Below are positions 1-5,535 of a DNA stretch of 5,535 nt, piece by piece. Within the stretch, counting starts at the first letter, position 1; each line of letters opens with the position of its first letter. A program made the translations under genes and the position numbers. Below the pieces are notes generated by a model that ran no database searches, was not told the origin of the DNA, and worked only from the letters and a program-made list of their open reading frames with translations. The DNA comes from Bacteroidales bacterium (GTDB lineage Bacteria > Bacteroidota > Bacteroidia > Bacteroidales > Muribaculaceae). The stretch covers positions 1-5,535 of the forward strand of contig WFMA01000111.1 of the NCBI GenBank assembly GCA_009177195.1. The letters run 5' to 3'.

Positions 1-572
1 CGGCATTCAGCAGCCGAGCCGTTTACGGTTACCACGCAAGGGAGGGGAGCGACAACTGTTTCAACTCCATTTTCAAGACGGCGCTTGACAGTGACTTTGC
101 CATCTTTCAAATCAAGTATTTCCTCTGCATATGTCACCTGGGGAATACCAAGCTTTTCTGCAATCTGAGGTCCCACCTGAGCGGTGTCGCCGTCAATTGC
201 CTGACGTCCGCCGAGAATGATGTCGAAGTTTCCGAATTTTTTTACAGCCTGAGCCAAAGAATAAGAAGTGGCAAGGGTGTCGGCTCCGCCGAGCGCGCGG
301 TCAGTTAGCACTATACCGGTGTCGGCTCCGCGATAGATAGCCTCGCGGATGATTTCCGATGCGCGAGGAAGTCCCATTGTAAGCAAAGTGATGGTCGATC
401 CGGGATTGGCATCCTTGAGTCTCAGCGCCTGTTCGAGTGCGTTAAGATCTTCGGGATTGAAAATCGCCGGCAGGGCAGCACGGTTTATAGTGCCATCCTC
501 TTTCATTGCATCTTTACCCACATTACGAGTGTCAGGCACTTGTTTTGCGAGAACGATGATGTTTAAACTCAT
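1..572 (-). CDS. etfB: Electron transfer flavoprotein beta subunit (EtfB/FixA family), C-terminus cut off by window edge
   Basis: This is the beta subunit of the cytoplasmic heterodimeric electron transfer flavoprotein, which passes electrons between acyl-CoA dehydrogenases and other carriers through bound flavins. The visible 190 residues begin MSLNIIVLAKQVPDT, with the family's KQVPD motif at 10-14. They continue with NPEDLNALEQALRLKD (39-54), GGADTLATS (95-103), the nucleotide-binding segment GRQAIDGDTAQVGP (122-135) and PCVVTV (178-183). Family members are usually about 250-290 residues, so some 60-100 are missing beyond base 1, where etfA would be expected next. The DGDTAQVGP and GGADTLATS segments resemble, from memory, EtfB of anaerobic bifurcating ETFs such as that of Acidaminococcus more than mitochondrial-type EtfB. 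The start at 572 is the only ATG after an in-frame upstream stop. No Shine-Dalgarno is seen, and the leader is A/T-rich as is usual in Bacteroidetes. A separate promoter lies just upstream. The family call is secure; the bifurcating subtype is an inference. Confidence 0.95.
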   Translation of the reverse strand, partial: MSLNIIVLAKQVPDTRNVGKDAMKEDGTINRAALPAIFNPEDLNALEQALRLKDANPGSTITLLTMGLPRASEIIREAIYRGADTGIVLTDRALGGADTLATSYSLAQAVKKFGNFDIILGGRQAIDGDTAQVGPQIAEKLGIPQVTYAEEILDLKDGKVTVKRRLENGVETVVAPLPCVVTVNGSAAEC

Positions 573-667
573 GATTAAAGATATTAGATGTTTTATTTAT
601 GATTATATTCTGTTATAAATGACTCACACAAAGATAAGTTTTTTATTTGAATTTTGACAAATTATTA
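573..667. other. A/T-rich intergenic gap between the PurF-like gene and etfB
   Basis: These 95 bases hold the promoter described at 629-661 and the etfB leader. I see no GC-rich hairpin followed by a T-run, so there is no convincing intrinsic terminator for the purL/PurF-like transcript. Some read-through into etfB is therefore possible. No small ORF, tRNA or riboswitch-like structure is apparent. Confidence 0.6.
629..661 (-). promoter_or_regulatory. Bacteroidetes-type sigma factor promoter for etfB
   Basis: On the minus strand a TTTG box (661-658) is followed by a 21-nt spacer and TATCTTTG (636-629). This fits the Bacteroides consensus of a -33 TTTG and a -7 TAnnTTTG about 19-21 nt apart. 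Transcription would begin a few bases past 629, giving a leader of roughly 50 nt before the etfB start at 572. The -33 box lies only a few bases past the stop codon of the preceding PurF-like gene. The match is by eye, in A/T-rich DNA where chance matches are possible, but the spacing and the position in an intergenic gap support it. Confidence 0.65.
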
Positions 668-2071
668 TCAATCAAAACTTGTCCCGTCAAAACAATGCGT
701 GCAAACTTTATCTTTGGGGAGCCCTATCGCTTCGATGATTGTCTCAATAGAGTTGAATTTCAACGAAGTCAAGCCAAGTTTCTCCCTGATTTTCTCCACC
801 ATTGCGCAGTATTTGGGCGAATTGGTGGTAGAATACTCGGTGAGATCCTTGTTGGGATCTCCTTCAAGCTCTTTTATGACTCGGCGGGTTATCAACTCCA
901 TTTCGCTTTTTGAGGCAGTGAAGTTGATGTAGTGGCAAGGATAAATGAGGGGAGGGCAGCTGATACGGATATGCGCCTCCTTTACTCCGCAATCAAACAA
1001 TCCTTTCACGTTATCACGCAACTGGGTGCCCCTCACGATAGAGTCGTCGCAGAAAATCACGCGCTTCCCGTTAAGAAGAGCCTTGTTGGGAATCAATTTC
1101 ATTTTTGCCACGAGCTCGCGCCGTTCCTGGGAACTTGGAGTGAAGCTTCTCGGCCATGTGGGGGTATATTTCACCAGCCCGCGCTGATAAGGTATTTTCT
1201 TACCTTGGGAATATCCAAGCGCCATACCTATGCCTGAATCGGGGACACCGCTCACGAAATCAACTTCGGTGTCATCGGCTTCTCCCATTTTCAAGCCTGC
1301 GTCATAGCGCATTTTGTCAACATTCCTGTTTTCGTATTCACACACGGGGTAGCCGTAGTAAACCCAAAGAAACGAGCATATCTGCATCTTCTCTCCCGGT
1401 GCTTTGAGCTGCTCGATTGAATCGGCTGTGACCTTTACGATTTCAGCCGGACCGACGTTGTAGCAGATGTCGTAATCAAGATTTGGGAAAGCGCATGTCT
1501 CGCTTGTGATAGCGTGGGCGCCATTCTTCTTTCCTATTATAATAGGTGTGCGTCCGAGCTTGTCGCGGGCGGCGATGATGCAATCTTCAGTAAGAAGCAG
1601 CATCGAGCACGACCCTTTAACCCTGTTGTAGACATTATTTATACCGGTTACGTAGTCTGATCCCTCGCATATAAGGGCGGCGATCATTTCAGTAGGATTT
1701 ATTATGTCGTAACTGTGTTCGCAGAAATGGTGTCCCTTGGCGAGCAGTTCCTTTTCAAGTTCTCCGATATTATTGATACGCCCTACCGTTACTATCGCAA
1801 ATTTTCCGAGATGGCAGTTCACAATTATAGGTTGGGCATCGGTGTCGCTGATGACACCGATCCCTTTTGTCCCGGAAAAATCTTTCAGGTCATTCTCGAA
1901 TTTTGATCTGAAATAAGAGTTCTCGATATTGTGTATAGATCTTGTGAATACTCCGTTGTTGCACGTGGCGATTCCGGCTCTTTTTGTTCCCATGTGGGAA
2001 TTATAGTCTACGCCATAAAAGAGCTCGTTGATGCACTCATCGTGCTTTGCAACTCCAAAAAATCCTCCCAT
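668..2071 (-). CDS. PurF-family phosphoribosyltransferase paralogue with a degenerate glutaminase domain
   Basis: The protein has 467 residues, close to the usual PurF length (about 475-505), and the two-domain PurF layout. PurF makes phosphoribosylamine from PRPP and glutamine, the first step of de novo purine synthesis. The C-terminal phosphoribosyltransferase domain is clear: PDSGIGMALGYS (278-289), the PRPP signature VIFCDDSIVRGTQ (338-350) and a family-like tail. Cys232, Cys379, Cys457 and Cys460 sit where the [4Fe-4S] ligands of Bacillus-type PurF lie. The N-terminal Ntn-hydrolase domain is altered: it begins MGGFFG where PurF has MCGI, so the Cys nucleophile is absent. The GHxRYxTxG motif has become GVISDTD (72-78), the HNGN oxyanion motif TVGR (95-98), and the SDSE aspartate is Pro126. 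The start is fixed by an in-frame TGA at 2087-2089. The gene sits 31 bp after purL, probably in one transcript. It probably cannot use glutamine; it may use free ammonia, or be regulatory or moonlighting. The name purF is withheld because a true PurF may exist elsewhere in the genome. Confidence 0.9.
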   Translation of the reverse strand: MGGFFGVAKHDECINELFYGVDYNSHMGTKRAGIATCNNGVFTRSIHNIENSYFRSKFENDLKDFSGTKGIGVISDTDAQPIIVNCHLGKFAIVTVGRINNIGELEKELLAKGHHFCEHSYDIINPTEMIAALICEGSDYVTGINNVYNRVKGSCSMLLLTEDCIIAARDKLGRTPIIIGKKNGAHAITSETCAFPNLDYDICYNVGPAEIVKVTADSIEQLKAPGEKMQICSFLWVYYGYPVCEYENRNVDKMRYDAGLKMGEADDTEVDFVSGVPDSGIGMALGYSQGKKIPYQRGLVKYTPTWPRSFTPSSQERRELVAKMKLIPNKALLNGKRVIFCDDSIVRGTQLRDNVKGLFDCGVKEAHIRISCPPLIYPCHYINFTASKSEMELITRRVIKELEGDPNKDLTEYSTTNSPKYCAMVEKIREKLGLTSLKFNSIETIIEAIGLPKDKVCTHCFDGTSFD

Positions 2072-2102
2072 ACCGAATGTTTTTGTTCAATAGTGATTTT
2101 TA
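2072..2102 (-). other. 31-bp purL/PurF-like junction with translation start context
   Basis: Read on the minus strand, the gap runs from the purL TAA (2105-2103) to the ATG at 2071. An in-frame TGA at 2089-2087 leaves only ACA AAA ACA TTC GGT before the ATG, so no upstream start could supply a Met-Cys N-terminus. There is no AGGAGG-like ribosome binding site; the leader is A-rich (GAACAAAAACA), as is common in Bacteroidetes. No TAnnTTTG promoter box or terminator hairpin is seen, which favours co-transcription with purL. Confidence 0.7.
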
Positions 2103-5100
2103 TTATTTACAGTTAGTCTTGTTTTCAATCCACTTGCGGGCATTTACGAATGCGTCAATCCAGGGAGTTGCATCTTCCTGACGGCGTGTTTCGGGATAAT
2201 ATCCGCATTGCCACGGGAAAATAGCGCGCTCCAGGTGGGGCATCATGGCAAGATGGCGTCCGTCGGCTGATGCGATACCGGCAACCGATGCGCGTGAACC
2301 GTTGGGATTGCCCGGATAAGCGGCATAATTATATTTCGCTACGACATTATAGTTGTCAAGCGACATTGGCAAATTGAATTTTCCTTCGCCGTGAGCCACC
2401 CAGATACCCAGCTTGCTGCCCGACAGGGAACCGAACATTACGGAATCATTCTTAGGAATGGTGACACCCAGGAACTGCGATTCGAATTTGTGGGAAATGT
2501 TATGCTCCATCGTGGTTTTCTTGGGATGTTCGGGGTTAATGAGATTCAACTCTATCATCAACTGACATCCGTTGCAGATACCGAGACTCAGCGTGTCGTT
2601 CCTCTTGTAGAAGCGTTCGAGAGTGCTCTTCGCCTTGTCGTTCCAAAGAAATCCGCTTGCCCAGCCCTTTGCCGATCCAAGCACGTCGGAATTGGAGAAT
2701 CCGCCGCAGAACACTATCATGTTCACATCGTCGAGAGTCTCGCGTCCGCTCATCAAGTCGGTCATGTGGACATCCTTCACGTCAAATCCTGCGAGATACA
2801 GCGAGTAAGCCATCTCACGGTCTCCGTTCACGCCTTTCTCTCTGATGATGGCGGCGCGCACTCCTGACTTGCCGTCGCGGCGAAGTGATAAGCCGCGAGA
2901 CTTTAGCGAGCCTTTGAAATTTGACGGGAAGCGATAGCGTATGGGCTGCTTTTTGTAATTCTCAAAACGCAATGCCGCGCACTTTTCTCCGCTCTGAACT
3001 GCATCAAGCAGATAAGAAGAGCGGAACCACACGTCGCGCAGGTAGTCGATGAAGAGCATCTTTTCCCCATCATTGTGCTTGATGACGAGGGTGCGTTCAT
3101 CCGACACTGTTCCAATTTTGCAGAAACGCGCGCCTGCATTCTTGAGTGCTTCCTCTACTTTGTCGCGTTTCGCAGCCGCTACCTGAATCACAAGCGCGGG
3201 ATTTTCGGCAAACAGTATTTTCACCAAGTCAGTCTCGCCAAGCGCGGCAAAAGCGTCTGCATCAAGTTCAACACCTCCATTGGTGTTGGCAAACGCCATT
3301 TCAAGAAGAGTGGTGACGAGTCCTCCAGCCGATACGTCATGAGCGGCAAGAAGCGCTCTGCCCTTAACAAGTTTCTGAATGGCGTTGAAGGTTTTAGCGA
3401 ATTGCTCGGGCGACGTTACTGTAGGAGCGTCATTACCAAGACGGTTAAGTGACTGCGCAAGAGCTGAGCCTCCGAGTTTAAGCGAATCGCCGCTGAAATC
3501 AATGTAATACAGGCTCGATTCTTTATTTTGAAGAACCGGCGAAACAGTTTGGCGCACGTTGCTAACCTCTCCGGCGGCTGAAATAATCACCGTTCCGGGA
3601 GCGAAAACTTTGTCGTCGCCATATTTTTGAGTCATTGAAAGACTATCCTTTCCGGTGGGGATATTTATGCCCAAAGCGCATGCGAAGTCGCTACATGCTT
3701 CCACGGCACGGTAGAGAGCCGCGTCTTCACCTGCGTTTTTGCAAGGCCACATCCAGTTGGCGCTGAGCGACACGCTCTTAAGTCCCTCGGCAAGCGGAGC
3801 CATCACAATATTGGTAAGTGATTCAGCCACTGCAATTACAGAACCTTTCGCCGAATCTACCAGCGCTACCTGAGGAGCGTGACCTATCGAAGTGGCGATT
3901 CCGGCTTTTCCTTTATAGTCAAGCGAAACGACTCCGCAGTCGCTCAATGGGAGCTGAATTTCTCCCTGACACTGCTGACGGGCGATTTTTCCGGTCACTG
4001 AGCGGTCCACCTTGTTAGTGAGCCAATCTTTGCAGGCAACCGCCTCAAGGCTCAGCACGTCGCGAAGGTAATCTTCGATTTTGGCTGCGTCATATTCCAC
4101 ATCTTTATAGGTGTGGTTGACAGTACTGTCTTTCATGACAGTTTTAGGCGAATTGCCAAACATGTCAGCCATGGCAAGGTCTATCGGTTTAACTCCGTCA
4201 GGCTGCTCAAACACGAATCGGTCGTCGCCGGTGGTTTCGCCCACAACATAGAACGGAGCTCTTTCGCGATCAGCTATGCGGTTGACATATTCAATATCTT
4301 TCTCTTCGATCACCATTCCCATGCGCTCCTGGCTTTCGTTGCCCACGATCTCTTTCGCTGAGAGTGTCTTGTCGCCGATGGGCAGAGAGCCTATCTCGAT
4401 TTTTCCTCCGGTTGCTTCAACCAGTTCTGAAAGGGCGTTCAAGTGGCCTCCGGCGCCATGGTCGTGAATCGAAATGATGGGGTTGGAGTCGCTTTCGGCA
4501 AGCGCGCGAATTACATTGCTTACGCGCTTTTGCATTTCAGGGTTGGCGCGCTGAACTGCGTTCAGTTCGATTGAATTGTCATATTGTCCGGTTTCAACCG
4601 ATGACACGGCGCCGCCGCCCATACCGATTCGGTAGTTGTCGCCACCCATCACGATAACCTTCTCGCCTGCTTCGGGGATACCTTTAATGGCATCCTTCTT
4701 TGCGGCAAATCCAACGCCTCCGGCAAGCATGATAACCTTATCATAGGCGTATTTCTTGTCATTCTCTTCGTGCTCGAACGTGAGCAAAGAGCCGCAGATG
4801 AGCGGTTGACCGAATTTGTTACCGAAATCTGACGCTCCGTTTGACGCTTTGATGAGAATGTCGCAAGGTGTCTGATAGAGCCATGCGCGCGGATCCATCA
4901 TCAACTCCCAGCGATGTTCGGGAGACATGCGGGGGTAAGAAGTCATGTATACTGCGGTTCCGGCAATGGGAAGACTCGCTTTTCCGCCGCCGAGACGGTC
5001 GCGTATTTCACCGCCTGTTCCCGTTGCCGCTCCGTTGAACGGCTCGACTGTTGTGGGGAAGTTGTGGGTCTCGGCTTTAAGCGAAATTACCGTGTCAACA

Positions 5101-5535
5101 TCCTTTACCTCGAAATAGTCGGGACGGTCGGGGTTTATGGGATAAAATTGGTCAACCTTCGGGCCTTTCACGAATGCTACATTATCTTTGTAGGCTGATA
5201 CGAGGCTGTTGGGGTTGACCTGCGATGTTTTCTTGATAAGTTTAAATAATGAAAGAGGTTTTTCCTCTCCGTCGATTATAAAGGTGCCGTTGAATATTTT
5301 ATGGCGGCAATGCTCTGAATTGACCTGAGAGAAGCCGAAGACTTCGCTGTCGGTCAGCGGGCGTCCGAGTTTTTTGCTTAGGTCGCGCAAGTATTGCTCC
5401 TCTTCAACGCTCAAAGCGAGTCCCTCTTTCTTGTTGTACTCGGAAATATCATCTATATATACGATGGGATCCGGAGTCTTGTTGACCGTGAACACTCGGC
5501 TGTTGAGCCCTTCGTAAACGCGTTGCAGCATTTTG
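2103..5535 (-). CDS. purL: Phosphoribosylformylglycinamidine (FGAM) synthase, large single-chain PurL; N-terminus cut off by window edge
   Basis: This enzyme converts FGAR, glutamine and ATP to FGAM, the fourth step of de novo purine synthesis, in the cytoplasm. Numbering here starts at the Met at 5531. The linker motif NSEHCRHKIFNG lies at 71-82. The first synthetase half carries KAETHNFPTT (152-161), GAATGTGGEIRD (167-178), HDHGAGG (356-362) and NESQER (398-403). The second half carries DRSVTGKIARQQ (509-520), SANWMW (590-595), PTGKDSLSM (625-633) and HDVSAGG (731-737). The C-terminal class I glutaminase starts near 891 (REKGVNGDREM) and has the nucleophile elbow GICNGCQ with Cys986, then His1099 and Glu1101 in MMPHLER. 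All catalytic residues I can place are present and the frame is open throughout. The Met at 5531 is probably internal: the frame continues upstream through AAA, and large PurL proteins carry a further PurS-like N-terminal domain. I expect about 90 residues beyond the window, judging by Bacteroides PurL lengths recalled from memory. It is followed 31 bp later by the PurF-like gene. Confidence 0.97.
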   Translation of the reverse strand, partial: KMLQRVYEGLNSRVFTVNKTPDPIVYIDDISEYNKKEGLALSVEEEQYLRDLSKKLGRPLTDSEVFGFSQVNSEHCRHKIFNGTFIIDGEEKPLSLFKLIKKTSQVNPNSLVSAYKDNVAFVKGPKVDQFYPINPDRPDYFEVKDVDTVISLKAETHNFPTTVEPFNGAATGTGGEIRDRLGGGKASLPIAGTAVYMTSYPRMSPEHRWELMMDPRAWLYQTPCDILIKASNGASDFGNKFGQPLICGSLLTFEHEENDKKYAYDKVIMLAGGVGFAAKKDAIKGIPEAGEKVIVMGGDNYRIGMGGGAVSSVETGQYDNSIELNAVQRANPEMQKRVSNVIRALAESDSNPIISIHDHGAGGHLNALSELVEATGGKIEIGSLPIGDKTLSAKEIVGNESQERMGMVIEEKDIEYVNRIADRERAPFYVVGETTGDDRFVFEQPDGVKPIDLAMADMFGNSPKTVMKDSTVNHTYKDVEYDAAKIEDYLRDVLSLEAVACKDWLTNKVDRSVTGKIARQQCQGEIQLPLSDCGVVSLDYKGKAGIATSIGHAPQVALVDSAKGSVIAVAESLTNIVMAPLAEGLKSVSLSANWMWPCKNAGEDAALYRAVEACSDFACALGINIPTGKDSLSMTQKYGDDKVFAPGTVIISAAGEVSNVRQTVSPVLQNKESSLYYIDFSGDSLKLGGSALAQSLNRLGNDAPTVTSPEQFAKTFNAIQKLVKGRALLAAHDVSAGGLVTTLLEMAFANTNGGVELDADAFAALGETDLVKILFAENPALVIQVAAAKRDKVEEALKNAGARFCKIGTVSDERTLVIKHNDGEKMLFIDYLRDVWFRSSYLLDAVQSGEKCAALRFENYKKQPIRYRFPSNFKGSLKSRGLSLRRDGKSGVRAAIIREKGVNGDREMAYSLYLAGFDVKDVHMTDLMSGRETLDDVNMIVFCGGFSNSDVLGSAKGWASGFLWNDKAKSTLERFYKRNDTLSLGICNGCQLMIELNLINPEHPKKTTMEHNISHKFESQFLGVTIPKNDSVMFGSLSGSKLGIWVAHGEGKFNLPMSLDNYNVVAKYNYAAYPGNPNGSRASVAGIASADGRHLAMMPHLERAIFPWQCGYYPETRRQEDATPWIDAFVNARKWIENKTNCK

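Noticed and set aside
349..618. 89-codon plus-strand open frame across the etfB start and leader
   Set aside because: Most of it is antisense to etfB, and its end runs through the A/T-rich leader and gives an arbitrary hydrophobic tail. There is no support for it as a gene.
650..663. Imperfect palindrome AATTTTGACAAATT after the PurF-like stop, considered as a terminator or operator
   Set aside because: The stem is short, A/T-only apart from one G:C pair, and interrupted by an extra T, so it would not form a stable terminator. It overlaps the -33 box, but in A/T-rich DNA this is readily expected by chance.
2391..2867. 158-codon plus-strand open frame opposite the purL glutaminase region
   Set aside because: It lies wholly antisense to strongly conserved purL sequence, has no recognisable domain and no promoter of the Bacteroidetes type noticed ahead of it. 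It is best explained as a shadow frame.
3075..3452. 125-codon plus-strand open frame opposite purL
   Set aside because: It is antisense to conserved PurL synthetase sequence and its translation resembles no known family. It is a shadow frame.
5529..5531. ATG at 5531 as the true start of purL
   Set aside because: The frame stays open to the window edge, and large PurL proteins have a further N-terminal domain before this point. The match to the family begins well inside the usual protein, so the ATG is taken as internal.
1..5535. Search for a defence, mobile or otherwise novel multi-gene system
   Set aside because: All the coding space is accounted for by etfB, a PurF-family gene and purL. 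I saw no repeats, integrase, transposase, CRISPR-like array or unknown gene cluster.

Overview
The window looks like a chromosomal segment from a Bacteroidales bacterium, in the Bacteroides, Muribaculaceae or Prevotella neighbourhood. This rests on three things: the style of the PurL and PurF-like proteins, the A/T-rich leaders without a Shine-Dalgarno sequence, and a Bacteroidetes-type promoter (TTTG, 21-nt spacer, TATCTTTG) ahead of one gene. The family-level placement within Bacteroidales is a guess. All genes lie on the minus strand, so they read from high to low coordinates.

In transcription order the layout is as follows. (1) purL, the large single-chain FGAM synthase, fills 5535 down to 2103. 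It lacks its first residues because it runs off the window. (2) After a 31-bp gap comes a 467-codon PurF-family gene (2071 to 668). It keeps the PRPP-binding signature and candidate iron-sulfur cysteines but has lost the N-terminal glutaminase nucleophile and most of the other glutaminase residues. (3) A 95-bp A/T-rich gap follows, carrying a good Bacteroidetes promoter. (4) etfB, the beta subunit of an electron transfer flavoprotein, starts at 572 and runs off the low-coordinate end. Its sequence resembles the anaerobic, flavin-bifurcating type of ETF.

purL and the PurF-like gene are probably co-transcribed and both point to early de novo purine synthesis (PRPP to phosphoribosylamine, and FGAR to FGAM). 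etfB appears to be a separate transcription unit concerned with electron transfer to or from an acyl-CoA dehydrogenase. No RNA genes, mobile elements, CRISPR arrays, long repeats or clear terminators were seen. The window is mostly ordinary housekeeping DNA. The point worth pursuing is the glutaminase-dead PurF paralogue next to purL; I saw no sign of a new multi-gene system.
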